Positions 19,341 through 29,115 of a stretch of DNA of 64,000 nucleotides are shown piece by piece. Each line of letters opens with the position of its first letter. Positions within the stretch are counted from its first letter, which is position 1. A program made the translations under genes and the position numbers. The stretch is taken from positions 31,299 to 95,298 of the forward strand of contig JAEMPJ010000001.1 of NCBI GenBank assembly GCA_022759365.1, written 5' to 3'. The notes beneath the pieces were generated by a model. It was given only the letters and a program-made list of their open reading frames with translations, did not search any database and had not been told where the DNA came from. This DNA comes from Thermogladius sp. (lineage in GTDB: Archaea; Thermoproteota; Thermoprotei_A; Sulfolobales; Desulfurococcaceae).

Positions 19341-20960
19341 TTATAGTTCTATTGGAAAATACTTCTCTACAACATATCCTGGGTTGCCCCTGATTATCCT
19401 CATAGCATAGGGGAGATTCTCCAGGACTAGGTCAGGCGTGACTCCGTCTTCACCTATAGTCTCTGCGGCGAGGTCCCCTGCCAACCCATGCACTAGGACA
19501 CCCATCCTCAATGAGGCGCCTGGATCTCTTAACCCCACCCCGTAGACCCCTGCTATCACACCGACTAAGACGTCGCCCATACCGGCCTTGGCCATCCCTG
19601 GGTTACCTGTGAGATTGACGTACGTCCTCCCATCAGGGTAGGCTATTATGCTCCGCGCGGTTTTCAAGACGAGGTAAGTGTTGAAACCCTTTGCAAACTC
19701 CTGGACAACCCTGATCGGGTTCTCCTCGATCTCTTTAAGCGACATGCCTGTCAGCCTTGAGAACTCCCCTGGGTGGGGTGTTAGTATGGTCGGGTAAAGC
19801 CTCTTCTTCAAAACCTCTATGTTCCCCGATAGAGCTGTTAAACCGTCCCCGTCGACGATAACAGGGGTCTTAACGCTCTCCACCACCTTCACGACGAGCT
19901 CCATTGTTTCCCGGTTGGTCGACAGACCCGGGCCCACCGCGACTATGTCTATCCCCGCTTCCTCTACTAAACCCAGGATGTTTTCTAGGTTGGAATACGA
20001 GATAGAGCCTTCGCTCGTCTCCTCCATCGGAATGTACACCACCTCGCTCGACTTGCTCGCTAGAGCGGGAATAATCGACTTGGGGGCTGCTAGCCGTGCG
20101 TATCCGCCTCCGACGGCTAGGAAGGATTGGGATGCATAATAGGGTGCCCCGTAGTAGTATCTAGACCCAGCTATCAGCAGGTATTTGCCGAAAACCCCTT
20201 TGTGACCCCACTTAACTCTCTCAGGGAGTTGTAGCGGGTAATTAAGCTCCACCCTAATATCGTTGGAGTCGAGTAGGCTAGGCGGGTAGGAGAGCCTCGA
20301 GACATATAGCTTCCCGCAGTAGTATGCCCCCGGGTAAAGGATATTCCCGTACTTGGGTAGCCCAAATGTCACTGTCACACTACTCCTGACAGCGACACCC
20401 TCGACACGCCCGTTGTCGGGGTTGACCCCCGAGGCTATGTCCACGCTTACAACGGGTTTCCCAGAGCTATTGATCAGCTCCACAACCCTCCTCCGGTAGT
20501 CCTTGATCTCCCCTTTCAAACCTATCCCGAAGAGCCCGACTATCAGGACATCCGCGGTTTGGATCAGATCCTCCAATACTCGGGTAGATGCTTCGTCGGC
20601 AACATAGCTTATGCTCACCCCCATGTTCTTCAGCAACTCCAGGTTTCTCGCCGCTAGTGGTGTGGCCTTCGCCAGTTCGCCGACGACGACAACACCCACT
20701 TTTGCCCCAGCGGAATAAAGCCTTCTAGCCGCGACTAGCGCATCCCCTCCATTGTTCCCAGTTCCAGCAACCACCAGGTAGTTTTTGTCGAGACCGTACT
20801 CCCTCCTAGCAACCTCGTAGACAGCTGAACCAGCATCCTCCATTAGAAGCTCGGGGTTTACACCATACTCCCTGGAAGCCTTCTCATCCATCTCCCTAGC
20901 TTGCTCCGCGCTCACGATTTTAAGGAATCTTCTCAAGGCCGCACACTGTGTTAAAAACAA
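19341..20960 (-). CDS. nnr: Bifunctional NAD(P)H-hydrate epimerase / ADP-dependent dehydratase
   Basis: N-terminal VAGTGNNGGDALVAARRL; C-terminal TILTPHPGEFSRLTG and NPGMAKAGMGDVLVGVIAG. Confidence 0.93.
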   Translation of the reverse strand: MFLTQCAALRRFLKIVSAEQAREMDEKASREYGVNPELLMEDAGSAVYEVARREYGLDKNYLVVAGTGNNGGDALVAARRLYSAGAKVGVVVVGELAKATPLAARNLELLKNMGVSISYVADEASTRVLEDLIQTADVLIVGLFGIGLKGEIKDYRRRVVELINSSGKPVVSVDIASGVNPDNGRVEGVAVRSSVTVTFGLPKYGNILYPGAYYCGKLYVSRLSYPPSLLDSNDIRVELNYPLQLPERVKWGHKGVFGKYLLIAGSRYYYGAPYYASQSFLAVGGGYARLAAPKSIIPALASKSSEVVYIPMEETSEGSISYSNLENILGLVEEAGIDIVAVGPGLSTNRETMELVVKVVESVKTPVIVDGDGLTALSGNIEVLKKRLYPTILTPHPGEFSRLTGMSLKEIEENPIRVVQEFAKGFNTYLVLKTARSIIAYPDGRTYVNLTGNPGMAKAGMGDVLVGVIAGVYGVGLRDPGASLRMGVLVHGLAGDLAAETIGEDGVTPDLVLENLPYAMRIIRGNPGYVVEKYFPIEL

Positions 20961-20962
20961 TT

Positions 20963-21586
20963 CTAACCCGGGATTTTAACCACGTGACGCATAGGCGTGT
21001 TGTCGGCCACTATTCTAAGGTAGCCCGGGATGTTGATTTCCTTGTATGAGACCACGATCTCACCCCTCGAGCCGCAAACCCTGTAGACGCCGTTGCCACA
21101 CTCGATCTCGCCACCGCACAACCCTTGTATGAGGCTACTAGCCTTCGACCTCAAGAAGACCCCGAATCTAACCCAGGTCTCCAATCCTAGGCTCCCACAC
21201 CCAGCCGGCCTGTAGTATAGGTGTAGGCTTGGCGAAACCATTTCAAGCATAAACGGGATTGTCTCTCCCTCAACCGTGTCAACCATTATGGTGAAACCAC
21301 CGTAGAAGAAGGAGTGTGCTATAGCCCTGAGCAGAGGCCCCTCCAGCCTCCGCGGATCCACCCCACGTGATACAGCCCTACAGGCTTCCACGACATGCGT
21401 GGCATCCAGGTCTCCAGGTATGTTCGAGACCTCCCTAAACACGTTGCCACGCCTTAGAATGCTTATCCTGTAGTTAAGGGCCGGTAGCAGAACGTAGGCT
21501 CTGCTCCCTGAAATCGAGATCTCGTCTAGGAGGAGAGTGTGCGGGCAACTGTAGAGCTCGTCGTAATCCCATGTCAATTCAACCAA
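20963..21586 (-). CDS. Hypothetical protein
   Basis: Intact ORF directly upstream of nnr. Confidence 0.55.
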   Translation of the reverse strand: MVELTWDYDELYSCPHTLLLDEISISGSRAYVLLPALNYRISILRRGNVFREVSNIPGDLDATHVVEACRAVSRGVDPRRLEGPLLRAIAHSFFYGGFTIMVDTVEGETIPFMLEMVSPSLHLYYRPAGCGSLGLETWVRFGVFLRSKASSLIQGLCGGEIECGNGVYRVCGSRGEIVVSYKEINIPGYLRIVADNTPMRHVVKIPG

Positions 21587-21667
21587 CCGTTCCAGCCAAG
21601 TGGAACTGTCCCAATTAACTTTTGGGCGTAGGGGTTATTTAAAACGGTCTGCTAAAGTAGAGCCCAG

Positions 21668-22915
21668 GTGAGTGGTGTGAAAGCCTGGCTGTCAACCATA
21701 TCCGCCTTACTAATCGTGGCAGGACTAGTGGTAAGCCTGTCCGCGATCCCATTAGCAAGTAAAGGAATCCAGGACGTCGCTGCAAACGCTGAATCCGAGG
21801 ATGAGGTCGATATAGCCAACAACACTGTCGCTGTGAGGCCAGCTTTCGACTTAGCCTTTGAAAACGCGTTGAAGCTTGCCTACGATGTCAGGAACGTGAC
21901 TTACCCGCTATTCCAGTGGGAGATATCGCATAATGTTACGGCTGCAAACGTGACTCTAAACCTGGGCGACAAGTTCCTCGATAAGGCTCTCAACCTCAGC
22001 AGCTCGAACCAGACTAGGAGAGCTACTGCTATGGCTATCACCGCAGCCCTCCACTACAGCCACGCCGTACCACTAGCATACAATGTGGTGGGGAAGACTA
22101 TAGACAGCCTCTTCAACGCTAACGCCACGTCAGGCGAGATAACCAGTGCAGTAATCAACCTAGCCCAGGAGCTGAAGCCCATCCTCCTAAACGCTGTCTC
22201 GACAGCTGAGGCGAGGAACCTAACAATCCCGGCTTCACTAAACAACATTACGGCAATAGGCGACATGCTGATAGCGAACGCGCAGTCAAACCTATCGGCA
22301 GGCAATATCACGCTAGCCTTCAGGCTCGCCATGCATGGGTACCACACTTACGTGAAGGCCTACGGCCTCTTGGTGACCTGCATATTCGTCCAGGACTTGA
22401 AGCTACCCGCTAGACACGATATCGGGGTGTTCTTCCTCCATGGTAAGATAAGTAGGGACACGCTTGTTAAAGTGTTCGAGAGGCTCCCCGCGGGCTTGAA
22501 AGAGGTTGTGATCGCCAAGATCGCGAAGGGCGAGCTAAATGAGACAGGGGACGTAGTAGGGTATGTTAGGGAAGTCGCCGTAATGTGGAGCCCTAAAGCT
22601 AGGGAGCTTGCCAACGACTACATTAGGTCTCTCCTGGAGAACTTAGCGTTGAAAACTGTCAACGAGAACGAGACAGCTAGAGTGGCTATCTTCATGAAGT
22701 TCAAGAGCGAGGATGAGTTTAGAAATGATATTAGACAAATAATCCTCAGCGGGCTAAGCCAGAATAAGACTTTAAGCCAAATACTAGACGACCTCTCAGG
22801 GCATTTAGGTAGCTTGGCAAACGGTAAATTCGACTTCAAAGCGATCTTAAACAACAAGATACAACACGTTAGTATTAAAGTTGAGAGCCAAAATGAGTTA
22901 GGGAACGAGGCTTAA
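21668..22915 (+). CDS. Secreted/membrane-anchored sequon-rich helical hypothetical protein
   Basis: N-terminal hydrophobic signal, many N-x-S/T sequons. Confidence 0.6.
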   Translation: MSGVKAWLSTISALLIVAGLVVSLSAIPLASKGIQDVAANAESEDEVDIANNTVAVRPAFDLAFENALKLAYDVRNVTYPLFQWEISHNVTAANVTLNLGDKFLDKALNLSSSNQTRRATAMAITAALHYSHAVPLAYNVVGKTIDSLFNANATSGEITSAVINLAQELKPILLNAVSTAEARNLTIPASLNNITAIGDMLIANAQSNLSAGNITLAFRLAMHGYHTYVKAYGLLVTCIFVQDLKLPARHDIGVFFLHGKISRDTLVKVFERLPAGLKEVVIAKIAKGELNETGDVVGYVREVAVMWSPKARELANDYIRSLLENLALKTVNENETARVAIFMKFKSEDEFRNDIRQIILSGLSQNKTLSQILDDLSGHLGSLANGKFDFKAILNNKIQHVSIKVESQNELGNEA

Positions 22916-22987
22916 GATTAGGCCCCTTATAACACCTGTTTTTTTAACTCCATTTAACATTTTTAGCTCTCAAGAGGTGTATATGGA

Positions 22988-23773
22988 ATGAGGTTCTACC
23001 TCCCCCTGCTAATCCTTTTAGCCACCGTTTTATTCGCCAGCACTACTCCAGTGAAATCGCAACAAGTCTCGTCAACCAATATACAAATCACATACGACCC
23101 TCTGGCCGAGAGCGGTATAGTCGTATATAATATCTCCTTCGACCAGCCTGCTACCACACCTATCAATCTCACCGTAATGCTCCTACCTGGAAGCAATATG
23201 ACGATCTTAAACGTAACAAGCCTTGAGGGGGCACCGCTACCCTACTACTACGATAATCAGTCAAATACGCTTTCAATACTCCTGAACGGGACATCCGGCG
23301 TCATAATAACATACTCTGCCGACGACCTGATGACAACGCTTGTGCCCGGAAGCTACTATATAACCCTTGACACAACGTCGATCCCCGGGGCAGTATCCAT
23401 CGATTTCAATATCCCCGGTTTATACAATGCTAGCTGTATCGGCCTCAAGTGTTCTACAACCCTAGATTTCTCAAGCAACATAACGGAAATACACGTTGAA
23501 GGTAAGGGGACTCTAATAATGACGCTCGCACTCTACACCCCACCTACTCCACCAGTGGAAATTGAAACCCCCACAACAACGTCGACGGCAACTACTACAT
23601 CAATTGGATCAACTACTCCACAGTACACGACGAGCCCAACGCAGGTTCCGGGCACACCTCAATCTCCAGGGGGTCAAACGTCAACATCGTCGGGAAGCCT
23701 CTTAATAGCAATAGTAGCTGTCTTGGTAGTTGGTGTGGTTTTAATTCTGCTTTTCGCGAGAAAAAGAGCTTAA
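22988..23773 (+). CDS. Membrane protein: signal peptide, ectodomain, Ser/Thr-rich stalk, C-terminal TM
   Basis: IQITYDPLAESG ectodomain; TTTSTATTTSIGSTT stalk; LLIAIVAVLVVGVVLILLFARKRA TM. Confidence 0.7.
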   Translation: MRFYLPLLILLATVLFASTTPVKSQQVSSTNIQITYDPLAESGIVVYNISFDQPATTPINLTVMLLPGSNMTILNVTSLEGAPLPYYYDNQSNTLSILLNGTSGVIITYSADDLMTTLVPGSYYITLDTTSIPGAVSIDFNIPGLYNASCIGLKCSTTLDFSSNITEIHVEGKGTLIMTLALYTPPTPPVEIETPTTTSTATTTSIGSTTPQYTTSPTQVPGTPQSPGGQTSTSSGSLLIAIVAVLVVGVVLILLFARKRA

Positions 23774-23822
23774 ATCTAATGTGAGCATTTTTTATATAAA
23801 GCTAATAGTGATATTAATGCCC

Positions 23823-24809
23823 ATGAAGAGATGTAGAGAGCTGAGAGAATTCGCCTTAATATTTATGTTGCTGCCAGCTCTAGTCTACAGTATATCTCTT
23901 TCGAATACGGTAGACCAAGTAGCCTACTACATAGCATACGACCCGTTATCTCGCACCGGCTATGAAACCATTACGCTTCAAGTCAGCGCGAATGGGATAA
24001 CGGACTTCTCCATTCAACTGATCAACCCCTTATACGGGTGCAACGCGACTTTAATCAACGCTACCTTCGCGAACCCGGACGCTGTGGTGGTTCCCCCGTC
24101 TTTCAACTCTTCAACCTGTGAAGTTGATTTCGTGGTGAACTCCTCTACAACAGTAACAGTATACTTGCTGGTAACCGACTTGTTCCAAGAGCTGGCACCG
24201 GGCTCCTACGAGGGTGTGCTAGATTTCACCATGTTCCGCAACGCCTCTTTTACATCGATCGTCACGATCCCTGGGGTATACCAGGTGATAGCCAGGAGGT
24301 TCGACTCGCCCTCAGGCGACCCTGCGGTCTCCTACACTTCTAACACCACCGTGATATCCTTCTCATCGCCAGGACTATACCATGTGATATTGATGGCCTC
24401 GGGTGGTGAAGAGGTGCCTCAGCCAACGGGTTCAGGCGGCGGGGGCTTCGTAAGTGCATCCATTGTTATTTGGTTAATCCCAGTGACCGTAATAGCTGTG
24501 CTTGCTGTAGCGATATTGTTATTGTGGAGAAGGAGGGAGAGAGTAGTCGTTGAGACGCTCCCGCCTAGAAGTCTCGAAGAGGACGAGATCGTTAAAGAAA
24601 TAATCCTAGCCCTTGGCGACGCTGGGGAGAAAGGTTTGAGGCAGAGCGATATAGTCGCGGCCACCAAGAGACCTAAGTCAAGTATTAGCAGGAGAGTGAA
24701 GAGACTACTAGAGGAGGGGTACATAGAGGTTGAAAGAGTCGGAAAATACAATGTGTTGAAGCTAACTGAGAAGGGCCTTAAGTTCTACAGAGGTTTAAAG
24801 AAGAGATGA
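23823..24809 (+). CDS. Membrane-tethered winged-HTH regulator with ectodomain homologous to preceding gene
   Basis: Ectodomain IAYDPLSRTG; TM IVIWLIPVTVIAVLAVAILLLW; wHTH LRQSDIVAATKRPKSSISRRVKRLLEEGYIEVERVGKYNVLKLTEKG. ORF track starts at 23781; 23823 is the likelier ATG. Confidence 0.7.
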   Translation: MKRCRELREFALIFMLLPALVYSISLSNTVDQVAYYIAYDPLSRTGYETITLQVSANGITDFSIQLINPLYGCNATLINATFANPDAVVVPPSFNSSTCEVDFVVNSSTTVTVYLLVTDLFQELAPGSYEGVLDFTMFRNASFTSIVTIPGVYQVIARRFDSPSGDPAVSYTSNTTVISFSSPGLYHVILMASGGEEVPQPTGSGGGGFVSASIVIWLIPVTVIAVLAVAILLLWRRRERVVVETLPPRSLEEDEIVKEIILALGDAGEKGLRQSDIVAATKRPKSSISRRVKRLLEEGYIEVERVGKYNVLKLTEKGLKFYRGLKKR

Positions 24810-25330
24810 GCGAGCTCAAGCCTATTTACGGCTACGGGTTCTTTAACGTTAGAGAAAGCGGCTTGGTCGACGAGACAATTGTATTCCTGTACTCGGATCC
24901 AGAAGCGTACTATAAGAGGATAATGAGAGACCGATCCAAATACGCCCGGGAGATAGAGATGCTCAGCAGGAACATGCAGTACTTTCTCGACGAGGAGAAG
25001 GTCTACATCAACAACGAGAGAGTCTACCCCATCCTAGGCCGAGTAGACATAGGTGTAGCAGGACTCGACAACATCGCTTACATAATATTCAGCATTTACT
25101 TCAAAGGGGTCTTGAAGAAAGGTTTAAACACGTATGTAAATGAGTACGAGCAGGAGACATCTGAATACGACTACACTGTCTACTGGCTTTTCCCCGAAAA
25201 CGCCCGAATTGTAAAAGCCGTGTTGAACGTACCCTACGAAGTGGTACTCTACGGGAGGGGGTTGAGGTTCACCGTGTACAGGGGGACAAGACTTCCTGGC
25301 CGTGAGGAAATAATCTTCGAAATCAACTAA
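24806..25330 (+). CDS. Hypothetical protein
   Basis: Overlaps previous stop by 4 nt; intact ORF. Confidence 0.6.
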   Translation: MSELKPIYGYGFFNVRESGLVDETIVFLYSDPEAYYKRIMRDRSKYAREIEMLSRNMQYFLDEEKVYINNERVYPILGRVDIGVAGLDNIAYIIFSIYFKGVLKKGLNTYVNEYEQETSEYDYTVYWLFPENARIVKAVLNVPYEVVLYGRGLRFTVYRGTRLPGREEIIFEIN

Positions 25331-25420
25331 GGGACAGCAGGGTCTCTTCAAGCCTTGGAAGCACTTTAGTTTCTTGCTACACCCTCTAACCCTTTAAACC
25401 CCTTCTCACATGAGTGATAT

Positions 25421-25489
25421 AGGGATGATGTTAGGGGACCTCACTTGAGGTCTTTCTGAACTGTGATGTGGGGCCAAAGCGCTGAACCT
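25421..25489 (+). ncRNA. Candidate C/D box sRNA
   Basis: C-like ATGATG 25425-25430; D' CTGA 25456-25459; 3-nt spacer; C' GTGATG 25463-25468; D CTGA 25482-25485; TATA-like CTTTAAAC about 26 nt upstream. Confidence 0.6.
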
Positions 25490-25512
25490 TAGTCAAAAGG
25501 TCGGGGCGAGTT

Positions 25513-26676
25513 ATGTCTAAAAGACAGGTTTTGGACTACAGGCTTCTGCCATTCCTTTTCACCATAGAGGAGGTAAGGGAGTTTCTGAAGGGTGCGCCGT
25601 TAGAGCAGGTCATATCCTCAAGCGAGTCCCCTATACGTTTGAGGGCCCTGAACAACCTGCGGAAGATATTGTCCGAAGGCGTGCCAGGAGACCCCGAGCT
25701 ACCGCTCGAATACGAGGTAGCCTCCTACTACGCCCTGATAATGATCGCGAAAAGCCTAGCCGAGAGGAGACTCTACACCAGGATATCGGTTGCTTACTCT
25801 AAGAGAGCTAGAGATGTTTTCAACGGGTTAGATGAGAAAATTCTAGCAGGGTTGGGCAGAAAGCTTGGATTAGATGTCGAATTAGAAAAAAGCCCTATCA
25901 AAATTCCTGTCTCAGTGAAAAAAGGCGTGGTAGTCTACAACACGCTTTCTTTCTCCATGGGTGTTAAATCTTATTTAAGCGTGGTGTCTCAAAGACTCAT
26001 ACAAGACAAAAAGTATCACATATCGAGTACTATACTGGATAAAGGAAGGGTCTTCCTAGACCGGGAGACCTTCATAAGAGTTCTCGAAGAGGCGGTCTAC
26101 CAGTACATTCTGAAGTCATTTGACTCGATTGAACCAGTTGGAATTGACAGCGGTCTGCTCAACGAGAGCAGGAGGATCCTCGAGGAACTAGGGCTGAGGA
26201 CGGGCGGCCAGAGCCTCGAGGAACATCCAAAAGAAGTAAGAGAGGGGGCTTTCCCGCCCTGCGTGAAGAAGGTGATTGAGAGACTTAGGTCGGGCGAGAA
26301 TATTTCCCACCCGGAAAGGTTCTTGTTAGCTACTTTTCTCATTAATATAGGTGTGGACATAGATTCGATCGTGGAGTTGTTCAGGAACGCGCCTGACTTC
26401 AACGAGAGGATCACGAGATACCAAGTTGAACACCTTGCAGGGCTTAGGGGAGGGAAAAAGAAATATCTACCCTATAGTTGCGATAAGTTAAAGTCTCTCG
26501 GAATATGCCCTATCACAGACAAATGCCCAGGCGACAACCCCTTATCTGTCTACTACAAGAATCTTAAAGGCGCGTTAAAGGGGCAGTCAAACGACCGCGG
26601 CAACCTTTCTAGCGAAAACATAGATAGCGTAGACGAGGATGGAGAGGAGGAAAAGAGCGAAGATGACGTCGCCTAA
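25513..26676 (+). CDS. priL: DNA primase large subunit
   Basis: PPCVKKVIERLRSGENISHPERFLLATFLINIG ... YLPYSCDKLKSLGICPITDKCPGDNPLSVYY with four Fe-S cysteines. Confidence 0.9.
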   Translation: MSKRQVLDYRLLPFLFTIEEVREFLKGAPLEQVISSSESPIRLRALNNLRKILSEGVPGDPELPLEYEVASYYALIMIAKSLAERRLYTRISVAYSKRARDVFNGLDEKILAGLGRKLGLDVELEKSPIKIPVSVKKGVVVYNTLSFSMGVKSYLSVVSQRLIQDKKYHISSTILDKGRVFLDRETFIRVLEEAVYQYILKSFDSIEPVGIDSGLLNESRRILEELGLRTGGQSLEEHPKEVREGAFPPCVKKVIERLRSGENISHPERFLLATFLINIGVDIDSIVELFRNAPDFNERITRYQVEHLAGLRGGKKKYLPYSCDKLKSLGICPITDKCPGDNPLSVYYKNLKGALKGQSNDRGNLSSENIDSVDEDGEEEKSEDDVA

Positions 26677-27675
26677 GTTAACTGTCATAGAGTAGCCTAA
26701 ACCCAATTGAATAGGTGTAATTGAACTCTTGTTCACCATGTCTACGCTGGTATTGAAGTTTATTATTAGTTCACCTGGAGCAAAGCCCTCATAGATATGG
26801 TAGGATGAAATACTGTCGGGTAATCTAGTGAAGACTACGTTAGATTGGAATTTCACCCAGGGCGGTGTCTCCACAGATATGAAGACGGGTGTGATGTTTC
26901 CGAAGACAAGCTTGATACAGGTATCGTTCACCTGGAGTAGGGTGAAACCCGAGTTCTTGAACTTCCCAATTCTTATTACAGCTGTAGATTCATTCCCTGT
27001 GGTTAGCGTAACAACGCTTCGATCAATAATACCCGTTAGGTTTAGAGAAGAGTACAGCCCGTTTAAGCTAACCCTAACCGTTAGGCTCCCGTTCGTCGAC
27101 TGGCGGGATTCCATGTAGGAATAGAAGAGAGGTAGCCTGGCTACCGGGTCATAGTATAGGTCTTTGATTAGCATGTAATTTGTATTCTCAACGCTTTCAA
27201 CTTGTTTATAACCCACGTGAATCAGGTCAACGTCGAATAAAACAATGTTCTCTTTGTACCCAGTCCAGTCTATTCCACTCCAGTTCAAGTTACCCGTGTA
27301 TAATAGAACTATGGGTGGGCTGAAGATATTAATGGAAGTGTAAGTAAAATTGTCTTCCACCATTGTGGTATTAGCGAGATAACCTGCCGGCGAGGAATAT
27401 ACAGAGTCTACGCGTCTATCTACGAGAGCACTGTAGACCAGCATACCCTGGGCAACCCAGATCTTCAAATCAACCTTGACAACGTACGTGACCCTTAAAT
27501 AGAGCGAGCTAACCCCTTCTCTCATGAGAGCCTCGGGTAGATACCCTCCGCTCTCAGACACCTCTAGAAGCCCTGTGTAATAGATTGTTGTGGTCAGGGG
27601 TTCAAACTCTTCTCCTAAAACATTCACCTGGGGTAGCGTTGTTAAAATTAGTGCTACGAGAACAAGCCATCTCAT
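26587..27675 (-). CDS. Membrane-anchored hypothetical protein
   Basis: N-terminal signal sequence, sequon-rich ectodomain, C-terminal TM VIFALFLLSILVYAIYVFARK; overlaps priL 3' end by 90 nt. Confidence 0.6.
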   Translation of the reverse strand: MRWLVLVALILTTLPQVNVLGEEFEPLTTTIYYTGLLEVSESGGYLPEALMREGVSSLYLRVTYVVKVDLKIWVAQGMLVYSALVDRRVDSVYSSPAGYLANTTMVEDNFTYTSINIFSPPIVLLYTGNLNWSGIDWTGYKENIVLFDVDLIHVGYKQVESVENTNYMLIKDLYYDPVARLPLFYSYMESRQSTNGSLTVRVSLNGLYSSLNLTGIIDRSVVTLTTGNESTAVIRIGKFKNSGFTLLQVNDTCIKLVFGNITPVFISVETPPWVKFQSNVVFTRLPDSISSYHIYEGFAPGELIINFNTSVDMVNKSSITPIQLGLGYSMTVNLGDVIFALFLLSILVYAIYVFARKVAAVV

Positions 27676-27815
27676 AACTTCAACCGTCTATCTGAACACT
27701 AGAGCCACAAATAAAAATTTCACTGCCCGCAAAGGTAAAGTTCTCCAGCCACATGGTCGTCCAGGCTCTCAAGTTTATTACTGTATTTTAGATCCATGTT
27801 TCCAGGGTGCTCTGA

Positions 27816-28169
27816 GTGGAGGAGATTAGACATACAAGCACTATCATTTACATGACTCTACCAGATAACACGAAGGCTTTCATCAAGTACAAGGTTGAAG
27901 GGAACATTATGAAAATACTTGAAACCTACACTCCACCACAATACAGAGGCAGGGGGATAGCTGGGAGGCTGATGGAGTACGCTATTAACATGGCAAGAGA
28001 GAGGGGGTTGGTGATAGAGCCGGTGTGTAGCTATTCCGTATACTACTTTTTGAAAAACAGGGAGGCCCGGGGGGTCTTAGCCGAGCCTTTCAGGAGTATG
28101 AGCGATGAAGAGTTGAAACAGCTGTTCGAGAAGAGAGTGGAAGAGGAGAAGTCTAAAGAGGGTGGTTAG
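27816..28169 (+). CDS. GNAT/YidJ-type N-acetyltransferase
   Basis: YTPPQYRGRGIAGRLMEYAINMARERGLVIEPVCSYSVYYF. Confidence 0.8.
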   Translation: MEEIRHTSTIIYMTLPDNTKAFIKYKVEGNIMKILETYTPPQYRGRGIAGRLMEYAINMARERGLVIEPVCSYSVYYFLKNREARGVLAEPFRSMSDEELKQLFEKRVEEEKSKEGG

Positions 28170-28414
28170 TGGCTAGGGTCAAATACCTTTTGTGGCTCAG
28201 GGATAGAATAGGAGTTGGAGAAGAGCATGTTGAATCCAAGACCTTAAGGGAGCTACTTGAAATCCTAGCGAGTAAACACAGTGAGTTGAAAGAGTTAGAG
28301 AGAAGGGGAGGCCTCGTAGTTCTGGTTAACGGTCTTGCCGTCAATCCCGGAAGAAACGTTGAGCTGAGTGATGAGGATGAAGTGGTATTACTCCCAGAAG
28401 TATCTGGCGGCTAA
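28169..28414 (+). CDS. MoaD/ThiS/SAMP-like ubiquitin-fold protein
   Basis: 81 aa, VLVNGLAVNPGRNVELSDEDEVVLLPEVSGG with C-terminal GG. Confidence 0.8.
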   Translation: MARVKYLLWLRDRIGVGEEHVESKTLRELLEILASKHSELKELERRGGLVVLVNGLAVNPGRNVELSDEDEVVLLPEVSGG

Positions 28415-29115
28415 CTACAGTGTTTGTACACGTCGTCTATCGCTCTCTGGAGGTCGAGAGGAGAGGAAAAGACTGCTCCGTCAACACGACTGCTCAACCA
28501 GGCACATTTTTCCTTTAACTCCAATGGCTCGATAAAGGGTTGGTTTAATTGCGTGAACACTTCCCTGCTCTTCTCGTAACCTATCAGCACGAATGGGTAT
28601 ACTTTCACCCCTATCCTCCTCGCTATCTGTGCTACCTGCTCTAGCTTATCCGCAGTTTTCGAACCGTAGTGGATTACCATGATGTAGTCGGGGCGTTTCA
28701 TCAGCCTCCGGGATATCTCCTCGACGGGGTAACGCAAGCTAACTACTAATCCGAGGTTCACACCCTCTATTTTGCTCTTCAGGAACGTAAGCGTCTCCTC
28801 AGAGTCTGCTTTCAGGTTTTCGCCAAAAACCGGTTTATCGCCTTTCAAAATCGTCACGCCTTTAATCCCGAACTCCCTAGCCGTCACTACAGCCGAGTAG
28901 GCGTGGAGCAAGTTGACATCCAGGAGTCTCAGGCTGACGTATACGCCCAGCCCATACCTCGTTCGAAGATAGGCGCCGGTGACTGCCGCAAGTAATGCTG
29001 GTCTCCCAGCCGGGTTTTCCGGCACAAACACATCGAAGCTCCTCTCTTTTAATTTCTCCGCTAATTTATCGATGGTTTTCCTTGAGAAAGCGGGCAATTC
29101 AATTATAAACTCCAC
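28411..29115 (-). CDS. Methylenetetrahydrofolate reductase-like TIM-barrel protein
   Basis: LRLLDVNLLHAYSAVVTAREFGIKGVTILKGDKPVFG resembles the MTHFR family LTGD block; VSLRYPVEEISRRL. Confidence 0.6.
   Translation of the reverse strand: MEFIIELPAFSRKTIDKLAEKLKERSFDVFVPENPAGRPALLAAVTGAYLRTRYGLGVYVSLRLLDVNLLHAYSAVVTAREFGIKGVTILKGDKPVFGENLKADSEETLTFLKSKIEGVNLGLVVSLRYPVEEISRRLMKRPDYIMVIHYGSKTADKLEQVAQIARRIGVKVYPFVLIGYEKSREVFTQLNQPFIEPLELKEKCAWLSSRVDGAVFSSPLDLQRAIDDVYKHCS

Noticed and set aside
27720-27833. Minus-strand 37-aa ORF MSNLLHSEHPGNMDLKYSNKLESLDDHVAGELYLCGQ
   Set aside because: Overlaps the GNAT gene start antisense, no family motif; cannot be separated from chance.
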